A stretch of 64,000 nt of DNA from Candidatus Sulfurimonas marisnigri (GTDB lineage Bacteria; Campylobacterota; Campylobacteria; Campylobacterales; Sulfurimonadaceae), in assembly GCF_015265475.1 (NCBI RefSeq), contig NZ_CP054493.1, positions 2,418,001 to 2,482,000 on the forward strand, written 5' to 3'. Positions within the stretch are counted from its first letter, which is position 1; every line of letters starts with the position of its first letter. Below the pieces are notes generated by a model. It saw only the letters and a program-made list of their open reading frames with translations. It did no database searches and was not told the DNA's origin. A program made the position numbers and the translations under genes. This document shows, piece by piece, positions 20,380 to 28,419 of this stretch.

Positions 20380-21702
20380 TTAACTTGGACAATTATCTGT
20401 TCTAACTTGAACATTATGTACTGAATTATCCGCTCTTACTTCCCAAGTAACAATTGAGTTTCTGTGATAAACACCTTCTACACCAATAATACCTTTTTCT
20501 TGAGTAACTGTTGGCTGAACATTACCACTATCATCAACTGAACGAGACTGAAGTAATAATGGTTTACCATCATACTTATGCATATATGAGAATCTAGTCC
20601 ATGATTTAGGTAATACTAAACCTTTTAACTGAGCTTCTTTATAGTTTTGTCCACCATCAATAGAAACATCGACATTTGTGATAGTTCCGTGACCAGACCA
20701 TGCTAGACCTTCTATCTCAATCATTTGACCAACTTTAAGATTTTTCCATGGTTTTTCAGGACATGGAGAAGTAATAATTGAGTTAGTCTCTAGTGGATAG
20801 AAATGTTGGATTGCTTTACCGCTCTTAGTAAGAACTGTATATTTAGAAGTCTCTTCTTTACAGTACCAAGGCTCTGCACCGAATTCTAAACGTTTCAACC
20901 ATTTAATACATAAGTTTGCTTCCCAACCTGGTAACATTAAACGAACAGGATAACCTTGTTCTGGTCTAAGTGCTTCACCATTTTGAGCCCAAACAATCAT
21001 TGCATCGTCTAAAACTTTTTCAACTGGAATTGTTCTACTCATTTCTGAACCATCAGAACCTTCAGCTAACATCCATTTTGCAGTTGGTTTGATACCTAAA
21101 TCATCAAGAATTACTGAAAGACGAACACCTGTCCACTCAGAGTTACTCATCATACCTTTTACGAATTGTAAAGAGTTGAACTGAGGACCTTTCCATTCAG
21201 CAGCACCATTCGCAGGACACTCCAAGAAAAGAATTCTGCTTTCAGATGGGTATTGCTTTAATTCATCAAGAGTTAAAACTATTGGCTTATCAACTAAACC
21301 GTGAATCATAAGTCTAAATTTATTAGGATCTATATGTGCAACACCGTTGTGAGTTCTAGTAAAGTGCAAACCATTTGGTGTAATGATACCTTCTAACTCG
21401 TGTAATGGTGACATAGAAACGGCAGCATGCATATCTCCAGCAGATGACATAAGACTTGAAGTTCTTCTTACAACATTATGCTCATATTTTGACGGAATAC
21501 CATACGGATACTTGTTAAGTTCATCACCTAAAGTTGTTCCCCATTTAACGTGGTGTATTATATTTTCGTCGTCAGCTAACAACTTAGCAGGCGCTAATAC
21601 AGCAGCTGCAGTGATAGCACTAACAGAATAAACAGCAGTTTTCTTAAAGAAATCTCTTCTACTATTAGTAGTTTCTAAATTATTTTCAGAAATTTTACTC
21701 AT
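20380..21702 (-). CDS. soxC: Sulfane dehydrogenase molybdenum subunit SoxC
   Basis: SoxC is a molybdopterin enzyme of the sulfite oxidase family that, with SoxD, removes electrons from the SoxY-bound sulfane. The molybdenum-ligating cysteine is in LECPANG, and a twin-arginine signal (SRRDFFKK) directs export. The C-terminal dimerisation domain begins near WSGHGTITNVDVSIDGG. The length of 440 residues is typical. It is the first gene of the soxC-D-Y-Z operon, with AGGAGG upstream. Possession of SoxCD predicts full oxidation of thiosulfate to sulfate without sulfur storage. Confidence 0.95.
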   Translation of the reverse strand: MSKISENNLETTNSRRDFFKKTAVYSVSAITAAAVLAPAKLLADDENIIHHVKWGTTLGDELNKYPYGIPSKYEHNVVRRTSSLMSSAGDMHAAVSMSPLHELEGIITPNGLHFTRTHNGVAHIDPNKFRLMIHGLVDKPIVLTLDELKQYPSESRILFLECPANGAAEWKGPQFNSLQFVKGMMSNSEWTGVRLSVILDDLGIKPTAKWMLAEGSDGSEMSRTIPVEKVLDDAMIVWAQNGEALRPEQGYPVRLMLPGWEANLCIKWLKRLEFGAEPWYCKEETSKYTVLTKSGKAIQHFYPLETNSIITSPCPEKPWKNLKVGQMIEIEGLAWSGHGTITNVDVSIDGGQNYKEAQLKGLVLPKSWTRFSYMHKYDGKPLLLQSRSVDDSGNVQPTVTQEKGIIGVEGVYHRNSIVTWEVRADNSVHNVQVRTDNCPS

Positions 21703-21742
21703 TTAATATCTACCTCCTTTATGTAACTTGTAGATTTTATAG

Positions 21743-21780
21743 TATGCATAGTACAAAACTTAATTATGCATAGTACAAAA
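21743..21780. promoter_or_regulatory. two direct repeats of TATGCATAGTACAAAA upstream of soxC
   Basis: The 16-bp sequence TATGCATAGTACAAAA occurs at 21743-21758 and again at 21765-21780. The 22-bp period puts both copies on the same face of the helix, about 40-78 bp before the soxC start. This is the arrangement of tandem operator or activator sites; the regulator is unknown. Confidence 0.6.
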
Positions 21781-21985
21781 TGCAAGGTAAAGATTATATA
21801 GCAAGTTTTGCCAAATTGTCAAGTATTCTAACAAAAATGTAATAATTTTCTCACATTTTTATAATTACTACACACTTTGTTCATATCCATATTCATTTAT
21901 ATATTGATAATAATAATAAAAGTATATTATTTGCTTAAATGAAAACTATGTTAAAATTACAAATATACTAACACAAGGCGCGTTT

Positions 21986-22426
21986 ATGTCAAAGAGGAAA
22001 GTTGGAGGGGTTTTGAAGCTTTTTATATCTAAATCTGGCACTTCACAAAGATTTGAAAAGTCAGAGATTGTTTTGGACGCGTTAGGTGTACTTGAAGATA
22101 AGTTTTACAATAAAAATGTCCAGCGCTCCGTTTTGATTGCCTCTATGGATAGTTATGAACTAATTCAAAAGTATGGTATAGAGATGCCGTTTGGCTATTT
22201 AGGTGAGAATATTTTACTGGACTACAATCCATACGATTTAGAGATAGGGACACAACTTAAAATAGGTGAAGCAATTTTGGAAATAAGTCAAAACTGCACT
22301 ATATGTAACCATCTTGCTGTTTTAGATGTAAAGATACCAACACTGCTAAAGGATGACAGGGGTATATTTGCGCAAGTTATTAAAGAGGGTGAGATAAAAG
22401 AGGGTGATAGCGTCTATTTAGTATAA
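21986..22426 (+). CDS. MOSC domain protein
   Basis: The 146-residue protein fits a stand-alone MOSC domain (molybdenum cofactor sulfurase C-terminal fold): GVLKLFISKSGTSQRFEK at the start, GYLGENILLD in the middle, and the conserved cysteine in ISQNCTICNHL. MOSC proteins bind sulfur or molybdenum cofactor. It is divergent from soxC, a molybdoenzyme gene, which may not be accidental, and its 3' end overlaps the convergent methyltransferase gene by 13 bp. Confidence 0.8.
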   Translation: MSKRKVGGVLKLFISKSGTSQRFEKSEIVLDALGVLEDKFYNKNVQRSVLIASMDSYELIQKYGIEMPFGYLGENILLDYNPYDLEIGTQLKIGEAILEISQNCTICNHLAVLDVKIPTLLKDDRGIFAQVIKEGEIKEGDSVYLV

Positions 22427-23100
22427 ATGAAAGCTACTTCAAACTCCAAGTAGTTGAGTGGGTACCCATTAAGAAGCTTTTTGCTTTCTCTATATGAGAG
22501 TATTTTTCTAGCTCCGCTCACACCACTTTTTTTTATATATTTAAACATATCCCTTGTAGATTCAAACTCCATCTTATAGCTTACAATTTCAAATTCTACA
22601 TTGAAGTATTTTTTCTGAAGTTTATTTACCTCATCAGCACTTATTAGTAGTGAGCTTATAGATGCTGTCTCATTTAGGGTTCTAAATGTGTTTGATGTAA
22701 AGATAGCCAAGGCAACAGGGGCATTGAGTTGCTTAATACTTGCAAATACACTCTCCAAATTATTAGCCCACTGAAGTGCCGAAGCTGAAAATACATAATC
22801 GTATTTATATGTTAGCAGATTATCAAAGAGTGTCTCATCATTAAAGTCACCATAAACAGACTCTATCTTTTTAGACTTAGGGTGAAGTTCTAACATCCCA
22901 GGAGCGAAATCAACTCCAGTGAAGTGCTCGTAATCCCAATCTATGGCTTTGCATAAACTCCCGCTTCCACAACCAAGATCTAAAATATTTTTTGGTTTAT
23001 GCATTACTGTGCTTAGTAATTTTTCTATAACTCTATTTTGTATTACGTTATAAGTATTGTAATCCAAGGCATGTTTTGAAAACTCTGAGCTTATTTTCAT
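22414..23100 (-). CDS. SAM-dependent methyltransferase, BioC-like
   Basis: The protein has a class I methyltransferase core with ILDLGCGSGSL near residue 40. The layout matches malonyl-ACP O-methyltransferase BioC: FSKHALDYNTYNVIQN at the N terminus and SASALQWANNL at the middle. BioC starts pimelate synthesis for biotin. Length 228. It overlaps the upstream permease gene by 4 bp (ATGA), although it is unrelated to metal transport. The specific substrate is inferred from resemblance only. Confidence 0.65.
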   Translation of the reverse strand: MKISSEFSKHALDYNTYNVIQNRVIEKLLSTVMHKPKNILDLGCGSGSLCKAIDWDYEHFTGVDFAPGMLELHPKSKKIESVYGDFNDETLFDNLLTYKYDYVFSASALQWANNLESVFASIKQLNAPVALAIFTSNTFRTLNETASISSLLISADEVNKLQKKYFNVEFEIVSYKMEFESTRDMFKYIKKSGVSGARKILSYRESKKLLNGYPLNYLEFEVAFIYTK

Positions 23101-23894
23101 CTTCTATTTACTATTAAAGATGTTATAAAAATAGTAATTACACACAGAACTATAGTCGCACCAGATGGAATAGAAAAATAAAAGGAGAGAATCATTCCGA
23201 CAGTAACGCTAACAATAGCAATAAGAAGAGAAATTATCACTGTTTTTAAGAAGCCAACTTTAAATTGCAGAGCAGACACTGTTGGGATAACCATAAGCGC
23301 ACCTATGAGTAAACTTCCTACCACTCTGATGGAGAGTGCAATAATGACAGCAACCACGCTTACCAATAAAAAATTTAGCAGTTTCACTTTGATGCCGCTT
23401 GTTTTTGCCACCTCTTCATCATAAGCTATAAAATATAACTCTTTTGAAAAAAACAATAAAGTACTCAATGATATAGTTCCAAAGATGGCTATGGTCACAA
23501 CATCTTCACTGCTTACTGAGAGAATAGAGCCGAAAAGATATGAGAACAGTGAGTTGTTAAAAGCACCTCCGAGTGAAACAATTATGACTGCTACTGCCAA
23601 TGAACCAGAGAGCAAAATAGCCAATACCGCATCTGAGTAAAGAGCAAAAGAGCTTCTTAAATACTCAATAAGCCAAGCAGACAAAATCGCAAAAACAACA
23701 GCCATCCAAAGAGGGTTAAGTCCGGCTACAAGGCCTACTGCAACGCCGACTAAAGCCGAATGTGCAAGTGTTTCACTAATCATAGAATAGCGACGAAGCA
23801 CAATAAAGGTCCCACTTACAGAAGCAAGTATGGCAATAATAATACCTGCTAAAAAAGCTCTTTGCATAAATTCATATTCAAATATTTCTAACAT
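23097..23894 (-). CDS. znuB: Zinc/manganese-type ABC transporter permease
   Basis: This is an ABC-3 family inner-membrane permease with about eight hydrophobic segments. The family features LRRYSMISETLAHSALVGVA near residue 32 and GALMVIPTVSAL near residue 200 are present. It is transcribed with the ATPase gene 2 bp upstream and the binding-protein gene. Together they form a ZnuABC-type importer; zinc is more likely than manganese given the histidine-rich loop of the binding protein. Confidence 0.88.
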   Translation of the reverse strand: MLEIFEYEFMQRAFLAGIIIAILASVSGTFIVLRRYSMISETLAHSALVGVAVGLVAGLNPLWMAVVFAILSAWLIEYLRSSFALYSDAVLAILLSGSLAVAVIIVSLGGAFNNSLFSYLFGSILSVSSEDVVTIAIFGTISLSTLLFFSKELYFIAYDEEVAKTSGIKVKLLNFLLVSVVAVIIALSIRVVGSLLIGALMVIPTVSALQFKVGFLKTVIISLLIAIVSVTVGMILSFYFSIPSGATIVLCVITIFITSLIVNRR

Positions 23895-23896
23895 AC

Positions 23897-24664
23897 TTAA
23901 TGCTCGTGCTTGTGCATGTGAATTAGGTGAGCATCTATACCGTAAAGCTCACTCATCTCTTGGCAGCTAAGTACCTGCTTTGGATTATTGCAGATTGTAG
24001 CTTTTTGATTTATAGTAAACAGCCTTGCTATGTCATCGGCTATCACACCAATGTCATGTGTTATAAAAACGATAGTAATCCCTTCATTGTTTAGTTCTCT
24101 TAAAAGGGTATAAAAACGCTTTTGTGAGAGCATATCAACACCTGTATTTGGCTCATCTAGTATCAAAATGTCTGGTTTAGAAGAAAGGGCACGGGCAATC
24201 ATAACTCTTTGCCTTTGACCTCCTGAGAGAGTTCCTATCATCTTGTCTTTCAAATTGAGAACATCCATTTTAGACATTGCATCATTCACTAGTTGTTTAT
24301 CCAGCTCACTATATGATGAGAAAAAACCTCTTTGAGAAGTTCTTCCCATCTTTACAATATCTAAAACTGTTGCAGGAAAAGAGGAGTCTACATGTGAAGC
24401 GCGCTGAGGAACATAGCCTATTTTATGCCAAGCTTTAAAATCTTTGAGCTTTTTGCCAAATATTTTTATCTCGCCGTCTGTTTGTTTCTCAAGACCTAAA
24501 AGCATACGTATTAAAGTGGTTTTACCACCACCGTTTGGTCCGATTATAGCAATATATTCTCCACTGAAAATTTCCAATGATATGTTTGAGAGAATACTCT
24601 GACCCTTAACACTGAAGCTTAAATTTTTAATGTCAAAAATAGGAACTTTAAATTTCATTTGCAA
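23897..24664 (-). CDS. znuC: Zinc-type ABC transporter ATP-binding protein
   Basis: The cytoplasmic ATPase of the metal importer has Walker A GPNGGGKTT (around residue 44), the Q loop, signature LSGGQRQR and Walker B ILILDEPN. The C-terminal tail ends in a His-rich HLIHMHKHEH, often seen in metal ABC ATPases. Its start overlaps the end of the binding-protein gene by 10 bp. Confidence 0.9.
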   Translation of the reverse strand: MQMKFKVPIFDIKNLSFSVKGQSILSNISLEIFSGEYIAIIGPNGGGKTTLIRMLLGLEKQTDGEIKIFGKKLKDFKAWHKIGYVPQRASHVDSSFPATVLDIVKMGRTSQRGFFSSYSELDKQLVNDAMSKMDVLNLKDKMIGTLSGGQRQRVMIARALSSKPDILILDEPNTGVDMLSQKRFYTLLRELNNEGITIVFITHDIGVIADDIARLFTINQKATICNNPKQVLSCQEMSELYGIDAHLIHMHKHEH

Positions 24665-25575
24665 ACAAGAGCCTTTGAAATTTTTTCTAAATTACTTCTC
24701 ATAATATCTTCATAACTAAGGTTCTGCTCTGCTTCATTTGCTGTAATATTTCCCAGAGGCTGAAGAGCATCAACACTTACCTTTGCTTCGTTAGCTATGC
24801 TTTTAATAGCTTTATCACTTGCAAAACTCTCAAAAAATATAGTTGAAACATTGTGTTCTTTCACATGTTCAATCAAGTTTAGCATACTTTTTGCACTTGG
24901 CTGTGCATCTGGGGAAAGACCGCTAATTGCTTTTACGTTAAAGCCGTAACTGCTTGACAGATAAGAAAAAGCGTTATGATTTACTATTATAGTTGAAAGC
25001 TTACATGTAGAGAGTTTTTCTTTGTAATCTTTGTGAAGAGTTATTAACATCTCAACATAGTTATCTCTATTTTTATTGTAAAGCTCTTTATTCGCTGGAA
25101 ACAGTACTGTAAACTCTTTGGTAATCAACTCTGTAGCTTTTATCATATTTTGTATATCCAGCCAATAATGAGGGTCAACTTTAGTATGGTTTTGATTATC
25201 TTCATCATACTCATGTGTTAAGTTCTTCAAATTTACATGTAAACTCATATCAATAGCTCTGTTTTTAAAATCAAAACCGTCTATCCAAGGTTCTAAGCCT
25301 GCTCCACTATAAACTACCAAGTCACTTTTATAAAGCTTTATGACCTCTTTTGGTGAAGGTTCATAGCTGTGAGCATCAACACCCAAAGGTAAAATCATAA
25401 AAGGTTCTGCTGTATCACCTAGAATATTTTTTGCTATATCGTACAGAGAAAATGTGCTAAGTGCAATAGTTGGTCTATCAGCGGCTTCTTTTATTTGTGC
25501 GTCTTGCTTCATTACTACTAATTGAAAAAGAAAAAGTATAATAACAGCAATAAAAATAGTGTTTTTAAAATTCAT
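24655..25575 (-). CDS. znuA: Zinc-type ABC transporter substrate-binding protein
   Basis: A periplasmic cluster A-I metal-binding protein of 306 residues, anchored or cleaved at an N-terminal hydrophobic segment (residues 5-20). Metal-binding histidines are expected in GVDAHSYEPSP and DPHYWLD, with a short acidic, His-containing loop HEYDEDNQNH between them. It is first in the operon znuA-znuC-znuB-bioC-like and is divergent from secG. No obvious Zur box could be picked out by eye in the 96-bp gap. Confidence 0.88.
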   Translation of the reverse strand: MNFKNTIFIAVIILFLFQLVVMKQDAQIKEAADRPTIALSTFSLYDIAKNILGDTAEPFMILPLGVDAHSYEPSPKEVIKLYKSDLVVYSGAGLEPWIDGFDFKNRAIDMSLHVNLKNLTHEYDEDNQNHTKVDPHYWLDIQNMIKATELITKEFTVLFPANKELYNKNRDNYVEMLITLHKDYKEKLSTCKLSTIIVNHNAFSYLSSSYGFNVKAISGLSPDAQPSAKSMLNLIEHVKEHNVSTIFFESFASDKAIKSIANEAKVSVDALQPLGNITANEAEQNLSYEDIMRSNLEKISKALVCK

Positions 25576-25635
25576 AATATTTCCAACTGATTTTTTGAAA
25601 TTATAGCTAAAATTGTATTATAAAAAATTTTTGGG

Positions 25636-25641
25636 TATAAT
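25636..25641 (+). promoter_or_regulatory. -10 element of secG promoter
   Basis: TTTTTGGGTATAATTCGC precedes secG by 31 bp. The TTTGGGTATAAT form is a textbook epsilonproteobacterial housekeeping promoter. Confidence 0.75.
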
Positions 25642-25671
25642 TCGCAACTTTTATAAACTCAGGATATATAT

Positions 25672-25998
25672 ATGACAACCAGTTTTCTACTTATTGTTCA
25701 AATCATTTTAGTAGTAATACTAGTGATAGCAGTACTATTACAAAAAAGTTCTAGCATAGGTCTTGGTGCCTACAGCGGCTCAAATGAGTCTGTTTTTGGA
25801 GCAAAGGGTCCAGCTAGCTTTTTAGCAAAAATGACATTCCTTATAGGCTTTTTATTTGTTGCAAATACAATAACCTTGGGTTACATGTACTCATCAGCTA
25901 AAGAAGAGTCTGTTGTAGATAACATGGTTGAGTCTACAAATGTAGTAGCTCCAACTGCAACTACTACCCCTATGGCACCTACACCTGCTGTAAAATAA
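25672..25998 (+). CDS. secG: Protein translocase subunit SecG
   Basis: SecG is the small accessory subunit of the SecYEG channel in the inner membrane. Two membrane segments (residues 3-22 and 52-72) flank the conserved loop KSSSIGLGAYSGSNESVFG. A Thr/Pro/Ala-rich tail follows, giving 108 residues. It heads a run with frr and pyrE on the plus strand but frr has its own promoter. Confidence 0.93.
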   Translation: MTTSFLLIVQIILVVILVIAVLLQKSSSIGLGAYSGSNESVFGAKGPASFLAKMTFLIGFLFVANTITLGYMYSSAKEESVVDNMVESTNVVAPTATTTPMAPTPAVK

Positions 25999-26082
25999 CT
26001 TCACAAAGAGTAGTTGCATTTTTTGCAGCTAACCATATCCGCTTTTCTTTGTCCACTTTTCTTTCTTTAAACATTTCTATTG

Positions 26083-26088
26083 TATAAT
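26083..26088 (+). promoter_or_regulatory. -10 element of frr promoter
   Basis: ATTGTATAATCCCG lies 35 bp before the frr start, with T-rich DNA upstream. Confidence 0.65.
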
Positions 26089-26122
26089 CCCGAATTATTT
26101 TTCATATATTAAGGAAACAAAC

Positions 26123-26680
26123 ATGCTAAACGAAATATTTGACAAGTGTGAAGCAAAGATGAAATCAAGCATAGAACATATGCAAAGAGATTTTAAAACG
26201 CTTAGAACAGGAAAAGTTACAACATCAGTTTTAGATAATGTAAAGATTGATTATTACGGAACTTTAACTTCATTAGACCAAGTAGGTTCAATCATAGTAG
26301 CAGACGCTACGACTGTAGTTGTAAACCCGTGGGAAAAAAATCTTCTGCCTGATATTGAATCAGCAATATCAAAAGCGAATGTTGGAGCAACTCCAAACAA
26401 TGATGGTGAGCAGATCAAACTGTTTTTTCCAGCTATGACAGTTGATCAGAGAAAAGAGTCTGTAAAACAGATGAAAGTAATGGGTGAAAATGCAAAAGTA
26501 TCTGTTAGAAATGACAGAAAAAATTCAAATGACCAAATTAAAAAACTTGAAAAAGACAAAGAAGTAACTGCTGATGAGTCTAAATCTGCGCAAGATAATA
26601 TACAAAAAATAACTGATAAATATTCTGCAATGATTGAAACAATATTAAAAGACAAAGAAGTTGAGATACTAAAGGTTTAA
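26123..26680 (+). CDS. frr: Ribosome recycling factor
   Basis: RRF splits post-termination ribosomes with EF-G. The 185-residue protein shows the family sequence MQRDFKTLRTGKVTTSVLDNV and, late, VRNDRKNSNDQIKKLEKD. It lies 3 bp before pyrE, so the two are co-transcribed. Confidence 0.97.
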   Translation: MLNEIFDKCEAKMKSSIEHMQRDFKTLRTGKVTTSVLDNVKIDYYGTLTSLDQVGSIIVADATTVVVNPWEKNLLPDIESAISKANVGATPNNDGEQIKLFFPAMTVDQRKESVKQMKVMGENAKVSVRNDRKNSNDQIKKLEKDKEVTADESKSAQDNIQKITDKYSAMIETILKDKEVEILKV

Positions 26681-26683
26681 GAA

Positions 26684-27292
26684 ATGAACGTTAAAAAAAT
26701 ATATATGGATGCAGATGCTCTTTTAGAGGGGCATTTTAAACTAAGCAGTGGCAACCACTCACAGTTTTACCTGCAATCTGCAAAAGTTTTAGAAGATCCA
26801 AAAACGGCAAAACTTCTTGCTGATGCGTTAGCACTACAAATTAGAGAGAGTGGACTTGAGATAGACACAGTTTGTGCTCCTGCTCTTGGTGGGCTAATTG
26901 CAGGTTTTGCTCTTGCTCAAGCTCTTGATGTTCGTTTTATATTTGCTGAGAGAGTTGATGGTGTGATGAATATTCGCCGTGGCTTTGAAGTGAGCAAAGG
27001 TGAGAGAATTTTAATGTGTGAAGACATCATTACAACCGGTGGTTCTGCTATGGAAGCTGCCGCTGTTGTCAAAGAACTTGGTGGAGAGATAGTTGGTACT
27101 GCCTCATTAGCAAATCGCGGTTTTTGTAAACGTGAGCATAGTGATGTTAAAACTCAGCCAAACTGTAAACTTCCTCAGAATATTCCATTTTTTGCACTTG
27201 CTGATTTTACATTTGAGATGTATACACCAGATGATTGTCCACTCTGCAAAGATGGAAGCGAAGCTATAAAACCCGGCTCTAGAGGTAACTAA
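26684..27292 (+). CDS. pyrE: Orotate phosphoribosyltransferase
   Basis: PyrE converts orotate and PRPP to orotidine monophosphate in pyrimidine synthesis. The PRPP-binding motif [16 protein letters not shown] is at about residues 109-124, and [17 protein letters not shown] is conserved in the family. The 202-residue form with a C-terminal CPLC segment is the version common in this group. It is 20 bp upstream of the exported NagZ gene. Confidence 0.95.
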   Translation: MNVKKIYMDADALLEGHFKLSSGNHSQFYLQSAKVLEDPKTAKLLADALALQIRESGLEIDTVCAPALGGLIAGFALAQALDVRFIFAERVDGVMNIRRGFEVSKGERILMCEDIITTGGSAMEAAAVVKELGGEIVGTASLANRGFCKREHSDVKTQPNCKLPQNIPFFALADFTFEMYTPDDCPLCKDGSEAIKPGSRGN

Positions 27293-27312
27293 ACTTTTTT
27301 AAGGCATCGTTT

Positions 27313-28419
27313 TTGAAATTAATCAAACTACTTTTAACTCTTGTACTTGCTCTTCAAACTCTAAGTGCAAGCCAGACAACAAATGATGATACAAAACTCA
27401 AAAAGATGATAGGAAGAATGCTTCTTATCGGATTCCCAAATGAAGATATAAATGAAAACAGTGAGATAGTAAGACAAATCAAGAGCTATGAACTTGGTGG
27501 TGTCATCCTTTTTGACCGTTTTTACAGCGACAGAAGTAAAACAAAAAACATAAGCTCACCTAAACAACTTCAACGCTTAACCTCAAAACTAAAATCTTTT
27601 TCAACTAAACCTCTTTTAATCTCTGTAGACCAGGAGGGTGGAAAAGTTGCACGTCTAAAACCAGCTTATGGCTTCAGCCAAACAGCCTCCGCAAAGCAAA
27701 TTTCTGCTCTACATGTAGAAGAGGCAAAAGCAATATATAAAGCTCAGGCTCAAATGCTTAAAAAGAGTGGAATCAACTGTGATTTTGCACCTGTTGTTGA
27801 CTTGGCAGTAAATCCTAAGAATATGGTTATTTACGGACTTGAACGCTCTTATGGAAGTGATTCTAAAGAGGTAGTAAAATACGCGAAAATATTTATGGAT
27901 TCACTTAAAAATGAGAATATTTTCAGTGTTTTAAAACATTTCCCTGGTCATGGTTCATCTCTTGGGGATTCACATAAAGGGTTTGTAAATATATCTAACA
28001 CATGGAGCGAAATCGAGTTAGAACCTTACAAAGAGCTGATAAAATCAAATGATATTTCTATGATAATGACAGCACATGTCTTTAATTCACAGCTTGACGC
28101 TAAATATCCTGCAACACTCTCATACAAGGTAAACACACAGCTTTTAAGAGAGAAGCTTGGCTATAGAGGTGTTTTAATCAGCGATGATTTGCAGATGAAA
28201 GCAGTCTCAAAACACTATTCATTAAAAGAGATAGTAGCTTTAGCCATTAACTCAGGAGTTGACATCTTGCTTTTTGGAAACCAGCTTGCTACTCAAGATG
28301 TTGATGAACTGATAGAAGTTATTTTATCTCAAGTAAAAAGCGGTGCAATCTCACAAAAAAGAATTTCAGAGTCGAACAAGAGAATTGAAGAGCTTCACAA
28401 AAAAAGAAAAAAACTATAA
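27313..28419 (+). CDS. nagZ: Exported glycoside hydrolase family 3 beta-N-acetylhexosaminidase (NagZ-like)
   Basis: NagZ removes GlcNAc from GlcNAc-anhydroMurNAc fragments of peptidoglycan. The family motif KHFPGHG (residues 208-214), the DSH acid/base loop (219-221) and the nucleophile region SDDLQM (290-295) are intact. Unlike the cytoplasmic enterobacterial enzyme, it opens with a clear signal peptide (MKLIKLLLTLVLALQTLSA) from a TTG start at 27313. The catalytic domain begins near residue 30 (LKKMIGRMLLIGF), so without the signal the enzyme would still be complete; the location is inferred. It overlaps the next gene by one base (TAATG). Confidence 0.85.
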   Translation: MKLIKLLLTLVLALQTLSASQTTNDDTKLKKMIGRMLLIGFPNEDINENSEIVRQIKSYELGGVILFDRFYSDRSKTKNISSPKQLQRLTSKLKSFSTKPLLISVDQEGGKVARLKPAYGFSQTASAKQISALHVEEAKAIYKAQAQMLKKSGINCDFAPVVDLAVNPKNMVIYGLERSYGSDSKEVVKYAKIFMDSLKNENIFSVLKHFPGHGSSLGDSHKGFVNISNTWSEIELEPYKELIKSNDISMIMTAHVFNSQLDAKYPATLSYKVNTQLLREKLGYRGVLISDDLQMKAVSKHYSLKEIVALAINSGVDILLFGNQLATQDVDELIEVILSQVKSGAISQKRISESNKRIEELHKKRKKL

